Source of the DNA: an uncultured Caulobacterales bacterium
GTDB taxonomy: Bacteria; Pseudomonadota; Alphaproteobacteria; Caulobacterales; Caulobacteraceae
Direction of reading: 5' to 3'
Assembly: GCA_903900155.1 (NCBI GenBank)
Contig: CAIUMD010000055.1
Location: forward strand, 1 to 64,000
Length of the DNA stretch: 64,000 nucleotides
Shown: in pieces, positions 45,834-52,994 of the stretch
Position numbering within the stretch: the first letter of the stretch is position 1
Layout of the letters: each line of letters starts with the position of its first letter
Notes under the pieces: generated by a model
Seen by the model: the letters and a program-made list of their open reading frames with translations, nothing else
Told to the model about the DNA's origin: nothing
Databases searched by the model: none
Translations under genes and position numbers: made by a program

Positions 45834-46280
45834 TTACAACCCCATCCGGAAATACACCACCCGCTCGGTCTCCTCGAACCCGACCGCCTGGTGAAATGCG
45901 TGGCTTTCGGCGTTATCGGCCAGCGCATCCGAGGCCAGTTCGGCACACCCCATCGCCCGGCCCCAGTCGGCGACCGCCGCGCACAGCGACCGTCCGACCT
46001 CGGCCTTGCGATAGGCCGGCCGCACATACAGCCCCTCGATGAACGCCACCGGCGAGGTCTCGCAGCCGTTGACATAGTCGTGGCGCAGGGCGGCCTCGAT
46101 GAAGCCGGCGATCGCGCCGTCCGGCGTTTCGGCGACGAAAGTCGCGAAGGTCTCGGGCTGCTCCAGCGTCTGCGCGGCCTCGGCGCGATGCTCGGCGGCC
46201 GAACTCTCGTCCGGCCACAGGTCGAAGCGCAGCTGCGCCCAGGCGTCGAGGTCCTGCGGACAAGCCGGCCGAATGATCAT
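45834..46280 (-). CDS. GNAT acetyltransferase, aminoglycoside 6'-acetyltransferase-like
   Basis: A 148-residue GNAT-family protein. IRPACPQDLDAWAQLRFDLW, then RHDYVNGCETSPVAFIEGLY, and FHQAVGFEETERVVYFRMGL match chromosomal AAC(6')-type enzymes more closely than generic GNATs. YRKAEVGRSLC is the acetyl-CoA loop (Q/R-x-x-G-x-G/A), slightly degenerate because the second Gly is a Ser. Activity on aminoglycosides is inferred. The start overlaps the stop of the upstream kinase gene by four bases (ATGA), so expression is coupled to that kinase. Confidence 0.8.
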   Translation of the reverse strand: MIIRPACPQDLDAWAQLRFDLWPDESSAAEHRAEAAQTLEQPETFATFVAETPDGAIAGFIEAALRHDYVNGCETSPVAFIEGLYVRPAYRKAEVGRSLCAAVADWGRAMGCAELASDALADNAESHAFHQAVGFEETERVVYFRMGL

Positions 46281-48115
46281 GCCCGCCCCGTGACCCCGGC
46301 GACCGCCCGGGCGATCTGGTGGACGTTGTAGGGCTTGCGCACGATCGGGGCGTCGAAGCCCATCGGGGCGGCCTTGTCGGCATAGCCGGTGGCGAACACG
46401 AACGGGCGGCCGATGGTGCGCAGGATCTCGGCGACCGGGGCCACCGACTGGCCGTTCAGGTCGGCGTCCAGCACCGCCACGTCGAACGGCAGCTCGACCA
46501 TCGACAGCGCTTCGCTGAGTTCGGCCGCGCAGCCGACCACCTCGACGCCGGCGTCTTCCAGGCCCGCTTCCAGCTCCAGGGCGAGCAGCAGGCTGTCCTC
46601 GACGATCAGCACCTTCAGGCCCGCTATGGCGCCCGGACGGACGGTCTCGTCGGCGGCGACCACGGTCTCGACGATGCGTTCGGGGGCGACCTGGGCCTCT
46701 TCGACCAGCGGGGCGTCGGCCAGGGCCTCGGCCGCGCCCTGGATCATCGCCGTGACGCCGCTGGGCTTGTAGGTGATGTGGGCCGAGCCGCCCAGTTCGC
46801 GGCCGGCGACGTCCTCGATCAGGGTGGCGCCGAAGCCCTTGGTCGCGGGCGCGACGGCCGGCGGACCGCCGGTCTCCAGCCACTCCAGCGCGAAGCCGCC
46901 CTCGGGCGTACGCCGCCAGACGACCTCGACCTTGCCGTTCTCGGTCGACAGCGAGCCGTAGCGCACGGCGTTGACCGCCAGCTCGTGCAGGGCCAGCGAC
47001 AGGGCGGCCGCCGCGCGGGGCGTCAGGAACATCTCGGGCCCGTCCCAGCGGGTCTGGGTCGGCGACAGGCCGCCCAGCTCGGCGGCGGCGATCCGCGCCA
47101 GGGTCGCGCCGCGCCAGCGGGCGGCGCTGAGCAGGTCGTGGGCCGAGCTCATCGACTTCAGCCGCGCGGCGAAGGTCTTGAGGAACACGTCCAGCGAGGC
47201 CGACTTGCGGGCCGACTGGGCCGCCACCGACTGGACGACGGCCAGCAGGTTCTTGATGCGGTGGTCCAGCTCGGCGACCAGGTTCTCGCGCTGGGCTTCT
47301 TCGGCCTTGCGCTCGGTGATGTCCTGGACGACGCCGATCAGATAGGCCGGCTCGTTGTCCGCCCCCATCACGATCACGCCCGAACCATGGTTCCAGGTCT
47401 CGCGGCCGTCAGGGCCCGGCGGTCGGCGATATTCGATGTCGTAGCGGCCTGTTTCCTTCAGCTGGCCGTTGATGAAGTCCGGCGCCCATTCCTTGTCTTC
47501 GGGGTGCAGGTAGTCGAACAGCACCATCCCGTTCTCGCCGGGCGCCTCGCCGGGCTCGATGTTCGAGATCTTGGCCAGGCGGGGGCTGACCTTGATGACG
47601 TCGCGTTTGATGTCCCACTCGAACTCGCCGAAATTGGCGGCCGAGATGGCCAGCTCCAGGCGCTCGCTCTCCAGGTTGGGGGAGGTGCAGGGCTTGGCCG
47701 CCAAGCCGGTTGCGGCCAGGTCCGCCAGGTCCTCAAGGGCGGCCAGATCCTCGTCCGAGGCGGGGCCGGCCAGGCCGGGGCCCTCGACCACCAGGGCGCC
47801 GATCGCATGGCCATGGACGTCGCGGACGGGGACGGCCAGGCCGACGGGGCCGTTGGCGGCCACCACCTGGGCGGCCAGGTCGCCGTCGCGCGGCGCCTCG
47901 GGGCCGGCATAGCCGACATAGGCCTTGCGCCAGACCCGGTCCTTGTCGACCAGGGCGAGGGCGGCCTTAGGGGCGTCGAACAGCTTGGCCGCCAGACGGG
48001 CGAAGCGCAGGAACTGCGGCGCGTTCGTCGCGCCGTCCAGGATGTCCAAGGCCTTCAAGGCGTTGAGACGGGCGGCTTCCTGACTGTCGTCGGTGACGAT
48101 GGGGGCGTCCTCCAT
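46277..48115 (-). CDS. GAF-PAS HWE-family histidine kinase with C-terminal receiver
   Basis: A 612-residue soluble sensor kinase. A GAF-like domain (about 10-125) is followed by a PAS domain (about 150-275), then the HWE-type H-box ELDHRIKN with His285, and N-box HELAVNAVRYG. A receiver domain from about 495 has Asp550 (AVLDADLNG). It lacks membrane segments. The layout parallels the bacteriophytochrome at 15684, without the chromophore part. HWE kinases commonly act on PhyR-type regulators, and phyR lies 6 kb away, but the link is inferred. The AAC(6')-like gene overlaps its stop. Confidence 0.92.
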   Translation of the reverse strand: MEDAPIVTDDSQEAARLNALKALDILDGATNAPQFLRFARLAAKLFDAPKAALALVDKDRVWRKAYVGYAGPEAPRDGDLAAQVVAANGPVGLAVPVRDVHGHAIGALVVEGPGLAGPASDEDLAALEDLADLAATGLAAKPCTSPNLESERLELAISAANFGEFEWDIKRDVIKVSPRLAKISNIEPGEAPGENGMVLFDYLHPEDKEWAPDFINGQLKETGRYDIEYRRPPGPDGRETWNHGSGVIVMGADNEPAYLIGVVQDITERKAEEAQRENLVAELDHRIKNLLAVVQSVAAQSARKSASLDVFLKTFAARLKSMSSAHDLLSAARWRGATLARIAAAELGGLSPTQTRWDGPEMFLTPRAAAALSLALHELAVNAVRYGSLSTENGKVEVVWRRTPEGGFALEWLETGGPPAVAPATKGFGATLIEDVAGRELGGSAHITYKPSGVTAMIQGAAEALADAPLVEEAQVAPERIVETVVAADETVRPGAIAGLKVLIVEDSLLLALELEAGLEDAGVEVVGCAAELSEALSMVELPFDVAVLDADLNGQSVAPVAEILRTIGRPFVFATGYADKAAPMGFDAPIVRKPYNVHQIARAVAGVTGRA

Positions 48116-48250
48116 GATTCGACCTTAGACCCGCTTCGCGTTTGGCGCGAGCCGGTTTGGGCCCACTTTTGTCGGCCCCCTATTTTTGTCTGGCCTTTGG
48201 CCCGGGCTGTGGATTCCCGTGTGGTGAAGCTTGTCGACCTTGAGTATCTT

Positions 48251-48276
48251 GGAACCGCAGCGCTAAGCTCGGCGTT
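48251..48276 (+). promoter_or_regulatory. EcfG/SigT promoter upstream of the DUF883 operon
   Basis: GGAAC at 48251-48255, 17 bases, CGTT at 48273-48276. This is an exact match to the general stress sigma factor consensus, 63 bases before the ATG at 48339. Confidence 0.75.
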
Positions 48277-48338
48277 GACGGGGCGCAGCTTCAGCGCCTC
48301 CAGTTTAGGTCGGTCGCGTCGCGAACCAGGAGATGATC

Positions 48339-48686
48339 ATGCCCGCCAGTTCCACTGCCGCCGCCAAGGAAGCCGAGAAGGCCAAGAGCGCCACCCTGGA
48401 AGCCGTCGAGCACGCCGAGCGCAGCTTCGCTCAGGCCGCCGACGCCGCTCGGGTCCAGCTGACCGAAGCCGCCAAGCGCGTCGAGAAGTCGGTGACCGAG
48501 GGCTTCGAGACCCTGCGCGCCCAGAGCCGCGCCTATACCGACACCGCCGGCCAGCAGCTGGAGGACGCCCAGCGCTACGCCAGCGAGCGCATCCGCGAAC
48601 GTCCGATCACCGCCACCCTGGCCGGTCTCGGCGTCGGCGTGCTGATCGGCCTCCTGCTCTCCGGCGGCCGCAGCAACAACCGGTGA
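48339..48686 (+). CDS. DUF883/ElaB-YqjD-like membrane-anchored protein
   Basis: A 115-residue protein with a long charged helix (about 5-85, rich in Ala, Glu and Lys) followed by RIRERPITATLAGLGVGVLI and a single C-terminal membrane segment (about 90-108). This matches the ElaB/YqjD/DUF883 family; E. coli YqjD binds ribosomes in stationary phase. AGGAG lies before the ATG at 48339; the ATG at 48333 is too close to that site. An exact SigT promoter is upstream, so stress induction is likely. The next gene overlaps its stop. Confidence 0.82.
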   Translation: MPASSTAAAKEAEKAKSATLEAVEHAERSFAQAADAARVQLTEAAKRVEKSVTEGFETLRAQSRAYTDTAGQQLEDAQRYASERIRERPITATLAGLGVGVLIGLLLSGGRSNNR

Positions 48687-49084
48687 TCTTCGAAAAGACC
48701 CTGATGACGCTGGCGGCGGCGGCGGCGATCGCCGCCGCCGCGGCGGTCGGCGTCGTGTCCGCCGCCTTCGCGGTCTATGCCGTGCTGGTCCCGCTGGTCT
48801 CGCCAGCGGGCGCCGCGGCGATTGTCGCGGCCGTCGCCGCGCTGATCGTCGCCGTCGCCGGCATGATCGCCGCCCGCAAGGTCGAGGGCAGCCGGAACGC
48901 GCATCACAACGCGCCGCCGCAGGCTGGTTTCGACATGACGGCGAAAGTCGTCGAGATCGTCCGTGACCGCCCGATCGTCTCGATCGGCATCGGCCTGGCC
49001 GCCGGGATCTTCGCCCTGAAGAACCCGACCCTGACCGCCGCGGTCGCCAAGGCGTTCCTGGACCCGAAGCCGCCGCAACGCTGA
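48683..49084 (+). CDS. phage holin-like small membrane protein
   Basis: A 133-residue protein with at least two hydrophobic segments (about 7-30 and 36-62; LAAAAAIAAAAAVGVVSAAF region) and a further weak segment near 100-118 (SIGIGLAAGIFALKNPTLTA). It resembles the YqjE/holin-superfamily proteins that follow YqjD-type genes. The GTG start overlaps the DUF883 stop by four bases (GTGA). Function is unknown; its job is probably tied to the DUF883 protein and to stress. Confidence 0.72.
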   Translation: MIFEKTLMTLAAAAAIAAAAAVGVVSAAFAVYAVLVPLVSPAGAAAIVAAVAALIVAVAGMIAARKVEGSRNAHHNAPPQAGFDMTAKVVEIVRDRPIVSIGIGLAAGIFALKNPTLTAAVAKAFLDPKPPQR

Positions 49085-49108
49085 TGGGGCGTTATTGGAA
49101 CGACCGAC

Positions 49109-49137
49109 CGCCGCCGGGCTCGCTCGGCGGCGTTTCT
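49109..49137 (+). terminator. probable terminator of the DUF883 operon
   Basis: CGCCGCCG and CGGCGGCG flank an 8-base loop and are followed by TTTCT, 25 bases after the stop. The T run is short. Confidence 0.55.
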
Positions 49138-49161
49138 GCGCCTTAGATTTCTCTTCAGATT

Positions 49162-49307
49162 TTGGGGAAGCCCCAATTTTCAAAGGGAATTTCTCAACTA
49201 AAGTTGAGCGCTCCGGACCGCTTTAAAAGCTTACGCTTTGGCTCCGCGCGTTCTAGATGCCTTCCGCGCGTTCCCTTCCTCTCCATGGGAACGCCTTCCC
49301 CATGGAG
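49162..49307 (+). promoter_or_regulatory. sodB leader with three inverted repeats, one over the RBS
   Basis: The gap before sodB holds TTGGGG-AAG-CCCCAA (49162-49176) and a 16-base palindrome CTCAACT-AA-AGTTGAG (49193-49208). It also holds a 9-bp stem CTCCATGGG (49281-49289) with CCCATGGAG (49299-49307). The last arm contains GGAG, the ribosome binding site of sodB, so the RNA may hide it. The palindromes could bind a metal or redox regulator. All roles are inferred. Confidence 0.45.
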
Positions 49308-49312
49308 TGATC

Positions 49313-49933
49313 ATGACGTACTCGCTGCCGGACCTGCCCTACGCCTATGACGCGCTGGAGCCGACCATCTCGGCCAACACGCTGCGCTTCCACCACGACA
49401 AGCACCACGCCGCCTATGTCACGGCCCTGAACGGCCTGCTGAACGGCGACGACCAGGGCTCGCTGGAAAACGTCATCAAGGGCGCCGGCCCGGGCAAGGT
49501 GTTCAACAACGCCGCCCAGGCCTGGAACCACGCCTTCTTCTGGGACGGCCTGTCGCCGACCAAGACCGCCCCGGGCGCCGACCTGGCCGCCGCCATCGAG
49601 AGCACCTTCGGCGGCCTGGACGCCCTGAAGGAAAAGTTCGTCGCCGAGGGCGTCGGCCATTTCGGCTCGGGCTGGGTGTGGCTGGTCTCGGACGCCTCGG
49701 GCGCCCTGAAGATCATCTCGACCCACGACGCCGAGAGCCCGGTCACGCAAGACCTGACCGCCCTGGTCGTCGCCGACGTCTGGGAGCACGCCTACTATCT
49801 GGACTACCAGAACCTGCGGAAGGGCTTCCTGGAAGCGGTTTTCGACAACCTGATCAACTGGACCCTCGCCGACAGCCAGTATGCGGCCGCCAAGTCGGGC
49901 GCCCAAGGCTGGGCCTATCCGGCCCCGACCTAA
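49313..49933 (+). CDS. sodB: iron superoxide dismutase
   Basis: A 206-residue cytoplasmic superoxide dismutase of the Fe/Mn family. Metal ligands are His27 (RFHHDKHH), His73 (WNHAFFW), Asp155 and His159 (DVWEHAYY). The AAQAWNHAFFWDGL segment favours the iron form. The ATG at 49313 has GGAG 5 bases upstream, inside a hairpin. No signal peptide is seen. It lies inside the stress-gene cluster but has no exact SigT promoter of its own that I can find. Confidence 0.96.
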   Translation: MTYSLPDLPYAYDALEPTISANTLRFHHDKHHAAYVTALNGLLNGDDQGSLENVIKGAGPGKVFNNAAQAWNHAFFWDGLSPTKTAPGADLAAAIESTFGGLDALKEKFVAEGVGHFGSGWVWLVSDASGALKIISTHDAESPVTQDLTALVVADVWEHAYYLDYQNLRKGFLEAVFDNLINWTLADSQYAAAKSGAQGWAYPAPT

Positions 49934-49953
49934 GGTTTCGGCCTAAGGTTCAC

Positions 49954-49978
49954 GGAACGCCCGGGAGTCGTGGGCGTT
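49954..49978 (+). promoter_or_regulatory. EcfG/SigT promoter upstream of DUF1328 gene
   Basis: GGAAC at 49954-49958, 16 bases, CGTT at 49975-49978. Exact consensus, 43 bases before the ATG at 50022. Confidence 0.78.
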
Positions 49979-50021
49979 GTTTCCAAGCGAGACAACAGCC
50001 CCGACTTTTCCGGAGGAACCC

Positions 50022-50198
50022 ATGCTGAACTGGGCCGTGACCTTCCTGGTGATCGCTCTGATCGCCGCTCTGCTGGGCTTCACCAGCATCGCGGGCGCCG
50101 CGATCGGGATCGCCAAGATTCTGTTCTTCGTCTTCCTGATCCTGTTCGTGGTGTCACTGGTTGCTGGCGGCCTCCGCGGACGCGGCGCGCCGCGCTAG
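50022..50198 (+). CDS. DUF1328 small membrane protein
   Basis: A 58-residue protein of the DUF1328 (YtjA-like) family: [20 protein letters not shown], then [18 protein letters not shown]. Two membrane helices are expected. Members are common stress-induced small proteins of unknown function. GGAGG lies 6 bases before the ATG, which decides the start. An exact SigT promoter is just upstream and a strong terminator follows, so it is probably a single-gene stress transcript. Confidence 0.9.
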   Translation: MLNWAVTFLVIALIAALLGFTSIAGAAIGIAKILFFVFLILFVVSLVAGGLRGRGAPR

Positions 50199-50221
50199 GC
50201 AGGACCGATATCGAACCGACG

Positions 50222-50257
50222 AACGGCGCGGCCTTCTAGGCCGCGCCGTTTTCGTTT
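50222..50257. terminator. bidirectional terminator, holds the stop of the minus-strand gene
   Basis: A perfect 12-bp stem AACGGCGCGGCC, loop TTCTA, GGCCGCGCCGTT, then TTCGTTT. The TAG of the convergent metallophosphatase gene (50236-50238) lies in the loop. Confidence 0.85.
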
Positions 50258-51039
50258 CGGCGGTCGAAGGCCCAGGTGCGCCAAACATCGAACTTGCCGC
50301 GCTCATAGGCCATGGCCGCCACGCGCACGCAGTGGGGCTCGACCTCGATGACGTTGAAGCCGGGCGCGGCGCCGCGCTCGCGGTGGGACAGGGTGCCCGA
50401 ACCGACCGCATGGGTCCGACCGTCGCCGAACGGGATGGCGGTGACGAACGGCAGGTGGATATGGCCCGACAGGATGACGTCGGCGCCGGCGGCCACGAAG
50501 CGATTGGCCGCGTCGACCCCGCCATGCACCTTGGCGGTCATCGGCCCGCCCAGGATCTCCATCAGCGGGTGATGGCAGACCACCACCCGCAGGTCGCCGG
50601 CCGGCGCAGCTTCCAGCTCGCGGACGACGCGGCGGATCTGGCCGTGCGACACCGCGCCCTTCGACCAGTTCCAGCGTGCTTGAGCCACGCGGGCGCTATT
50701 GAGCGAGGCCACCGTGATGCCCGGCGCGCGCCAGGAGGCTCCGTCCTCGTCGCCGAATCGGTCTTTGAAACGGCCCCAGCCGCGGGTGAACCGCGCGAAG
50801 AGCTCGGCGGGCCCGACGAAGGGCGTGTCGTGATTGCCCGGCGCGACGATCTTGGGATCGGGCAGGCGTTTCAGCCAGGCCGCGGCCGCGTCGAACTCGG
50901 GGACCTTGCCGTCCAGGGTCAGGTCGCCGGCGGCGATGACGAGATCCGGCGCGGCCGCGACGATCCAGGCTGCGGCCGCCTCGACGGCTTCCTGGTTCTC
51001 GCCGCCGAAATGGATGTCGGAGACCTGGACCAGTTTCAT
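50236..51039 (-). CDS. metallophosphoesterase (CpdA-like)
   Basis: A 267-residue calcineurin-like phosphoesterase. The five metal-site motifs are present in order: DIHFGG (Asp8, His10), AAGDLT, PGNHDT, VCHHPL and SGHIH. The family includes cyclic nucleotide and lipid phosphatases; the substrate is unknown. It starts 5 bases after the stop of the diacylglycerol kinase gene on the same strand, so the two form an operon that begins at an exact SigT promoter. This pairing suggests lipid phosphate turnover under stress, as an inference. Confidence 0.87.
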   Translation of the reverse strand: MKLVQVSDIHFGGENQEAVEAAAAWIVAAAPDLVIAAGDLTLDGKVPEFDAAAAWLKRLPDPKIVAPGNHDTPFVGPAELFARFTRGWGRFKDRFGDEDGASWRAPGITVASLNSARVAQARWNWSKGAVSHGQIRRVVRELEAAPAGDLRVVVCHHPLMEILGGPMTAKVHGGVDAANRFVAAGADVILSGHIHLPFVTAIPFGDGRTHAVGSGTLSHRERGAAPGFNVIEVEPHCVRVAAMAYERGKFDVWRTWAFDRRNENGAA

Positions 51040-51044
51040 GGACT

Positions 51045-51902
51045 TCAGGCTTCGTCTCGCGGGACCAGGGCGCGGAAGGCCTTGGGGCGGAAGCGGATCG
51101 AGACCTCGGGATCCAGCCTGGCCGGCTCGCCGTCGAAGATCGCCGGGATCCGCCCGCGCGCCCAGACCTTGCCCACCCGGCAACGGCCGACCGACACCGA
51201 GGGGTCCTCGCGCCACTGTCCCCGCGCGGCGTTGAAGCCCAGGCGGAAGATATCGAGCGCGCCCGAAGGATCCATGGCGGCGGCCTCCAAGGCGCGTTCG
51301 TCGGCGTCCAGGGCGCTGGAGACCAGCGGGCACATCAGGGTCAGGGCCTCGGCCTTGTCCTTGGGGCGGCCGTCCAGGGTGAAGCGCAGCCGGCCGGAGA
51401 AGGCGTTGCGCAATGCGCGGCGGGCGCGGGCCACGGCGATGGCGGCGCGGCCCTCGCGGGCGGCCTCGCGGGCCGTGGCCCACAGGGCGGGGCTGCCCAG
51501 GATGGCGGCGACGAAGAACAGGCGACCGCCCACTTCACCGCCCGAGATCATCCTGGCCTCGCCGCCGTCCAGGCAGGCCTTCATCGCGGCCTGCCAGTCG
51601 CGTTCGCCATAGATGGCGCGGGGCAGCATGTTCATGGTGCCGCCGGGCAGGGGCGCGATCAGCGGACCATCGGGACCGGCCAGCTCGGCCGCGCCGCGCG
51701 CGGTGCCGTCGCCGGCCAGCACCAGCACCGCGTCCGGCGCGCCGTCGATCACAGAACGCAGGCATTCGCCGATCTCGCCCGGCGCCGGCGCGTGGACCAC
51801 GCCCTTGACCCCGTACTCGGCGAGCAGCCGTTCGGCGATTTGCGGCGCATCGGGGCCGACGGATCCCGAAGCTGTATTGGCGATGACGTCGATGCGCTTC
51901 AC
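51045..51902 (-). CDS. diacylglycerol kinase family lipid kinase
   Basis: A 285-residue protein of the DAGK catalytic family (NAD kinase-like fold). KRIDVIANTASGSVG opens the domain, VLVLAGDGTARGAAEL holds the GDGT nucleotide motif, and IAPLPGGTMNML the GGT motif. The substrate may be a lipid or sphingoid base. The GTG at 51902 (GGGGGA upstream) is chosen because the longer frame lacks homology. An exact SigT promoter lies 33 bases upstream, back-to-back with that of the glycine-zipper gene. Confidence 0.87.
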   Translation of the reverse strand: MKRIDVIANTASGSVGPDAPQIAERLLAEYGVKGVVHAPAPGEIGECLRSVIDGAPDAVLVLAGDGTARGAAELAGPDGPLIAPLPGGTMNMLPRAIYGERDWQAAMKACLDGGEARMISGGEVGGRLFFVAAILGSPALWATAREAAREGRAAIAVARARRALRNAFSGRLRFTLDGRPKDKAEALTLMCPLVSSALDADERALEAAAMDPSGALDIFRLGFNAARGQWREDPSVSVGRCRVGKVWARGRIPAIFDGEPARLDPEVSIRFRPKAFRALVPRDEA

Positions 51903-51934
51903 GCAGCGTCCCCCTTCGTGAAATTCGGGGAGGC

Positions 51935-51960
51935 AACGGCTCAAGCTGAACCATGGTTCC
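51935..51960 (-). promoter_or_regulatory. EcfG/SigT promoter for diacylglycerol kinase operon
   Basis: On the minus strand, GGAAC (51960-51956), 17 bases, CGTT (51938-51935). Exact consensus, 33 bases before the GTG start. Confidence 0.75.
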
Positions 51961-51971
51961 GTTCACGAAAC

Positions 51972-51996
51972 GGAACCGTCGCCGCCGGGAGTCGTT
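51972..51996 (+). promoter_or_regulatory. EcfG/SigT promoter for glycine-zipper gene
   Basis: GGAAC at 51972-51976, 16 bases, CGTT at 51993-51996. Exact consensus, 41 bases before the ATG at 52038. Its -35 is 11 bases from that of the divergent promoter. Confidence 0.78.
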
Positions 51997-52037
51997 TGCT
52001 CGACACGGGGACAGGAAGTTCGGATCGGAGAGCCAAC

Positions 52038-52382
52038 ATGAAGATGACCATGATCGCCCTGATGGGCGTGGGCGTGCTGGCCTCGGCCTGCACCTCGACC
52101 GGCAATGTCGAACGCAACGCCGCCGGCGGCGCCGCCCTGGGCGCGCTGGCGGGCGCGGTGATCGGCAACAATGTCGGCAGCGGCAGCGCCGGCAGCGGCG
52201 CCCTGGTCGGCGCGGCCATCGGCGGCACCGTCGGCGCGGTGAAGGGCTGCAGGGAAGATGGCGGTTGCGGCTCGACCTCGGCCAACCGTCGCCAGTACTA
52301 TGACGAGCGCGCGGGCCGTTACTACTTTTACGACTCCCGCAGCGGTCGCTATTATTGGGAAGACGGCGCGCCCCGCTACTAA
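52038..52382 (+). CDS. glycine-zipper 2TM lipoprotein
   Basis: A 114-residue envelope protein. A signal peptide ends in the lipobox LASAC (Cys18). A glycine-zipper region (about 28-72) with repeated small residues (AAGGAALGALAGAVIGNNVG, ALVGAAIGGTVGAVKG) can insert in membranes. The tyrosine-rich C-terminus (RRQYYDERAGRYYFYDSRSG) is unusual. The family includes stress-responsive outer membrane lipoproteins. An exact SigT promoter lies upstream and a terminator downstream. Confidence 0.87.
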   Translation: MKMTMIALMGVGVLASACTSTGNVERNAAGGAALGALAGAVIGNNVGSGSAGSGALVGAAIGGTVGAVKGCREDGGCGSTSANRRQYYDERAGRYYFYDSRSGRYYWEDGAPRY

Positions 52383-52410
52383 CCAGCGGTTCGCGACGAC
52401 GTCCCAAATG

Positions 52411-52445
52411 AAGGCGATCGGCTAAGCCGGTCGCCTTTCTTGTGT
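52411..52445 (+). terminator. terminator after glycine-zipper gene
   Basis: A 12-bp stem AAGGCGATCGGC, loop TAA, GCCGGTCGCCTT (one G-T pair), followed by TCTTGT. It lies 22 bases before the ATG of the OmpA-family gene. Confidence 0.7.
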
Positions 52446-52466
52446 TCGCAAGCTTCGGAGGGTGGA

Positions 52467-52931
52467 ATGAAAAAGACGACGATCATCGCCTTGGGCGGCG
52501 CCATGCTGGCCTTGGGGGCCTGCGCGCAGACCCAAGGTCCCTGGCGCACGCTGCGCAAGCCCGTGGCCGCCGCCGCGCCTGTCTGCGACAATTTCCAGTC
52601 CTCGGTCTATTTCGAGCAGGACAGCGCGGCCCTGACCAAGGAAGCGCGCATGGTTCTGGCCGGCGCCCAGACCCAGGCGCGCGGCTGCGCGGTGAAATCG
52701 GTGCGGGTGCTGGGCCTGGCCGACGCGGTCGGCGCCCCGCAGGCCAACCTGGCCCTCTCCAAGCGCCGCGCCGAGACGGTGACGGGCGCCCTGGCCAAGG
52801 TCGGCTTTGCCAAGGTCGATATCGACGCGGTCGCCGCGGGCGACGCCGGCGCGCTGGCCGCCTCGGGCGCGGCCAATCCGCTGCGCCGCCGGGCGGACAT
52901 CCTGTTCGAGTTGGCGCCGCCGGCGAACTGA
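52467..52931 (+). CDS. OmpA-family lipoprotein
   Basis: A 154-residue protein with a signal and lipobox (LALGAC, Cys19). The OmpA-like peptidoglycan-binding domain (about 50-150) is compact: SSVYFEQDSAALTKEARMVL, LGLADAVGAPQANLALSKRR and NPLRRRADILFEL. It would link the outer membrane to the cell wall. GGAGGG precedes the ATG at 52467. Because a terminator lies just before the start, and no promoter fits in the gap, it may be expressed only by read-through from the SigT-driven glycine-zipper gene. Confidence 0.85.
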   Translation: MKKTTIIALGGAMLALGACAQTQGPWRTLRKPVAAAAPVCDNFQSSVYFEQDSAALTKEARMVLAGAQTQARGCAVKSVRVLGLADAVGAPQANLALSKRRAETVTGALAKVGFAKVDIDAVAAGDAGALAASGAANPLRRRADILFELAPPAN

Positions 52932-52948
52932 CGGCGAACTGATCCTGT

Positions 52949-52978
52949 CGCCCTCCCAAGCGTGCGCTTGGGAGGGCG
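52949..52978. repeat. 13-bp perfect inverted repeat after ompA-family gene
   Basis: CGCCCTCCCAAGC and GCTTGGGAGGGCG flank GTGC. No T run follows on the plus strand, so it may be an RNA-stabilising or repeat hairpin rather than a terminator. Confidence 0.6.
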
Positions 52979-52994
52979 AAGAGCAACGAAGAAA

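Noticed and set aside
46319-49084. A 921-codon plus-strand frame over the HWE kinase gene
   Set aside because: The upstream part mirrors the kinase on the other strand and has no motifs. Only the last 133 codons (from 48683) are a plausible gene.
49097-49101. GGAAC upstream of sodB as a SigT promoter
   Set aside because: No CGTT at 16-17 bases; the next CGTT is too far away.
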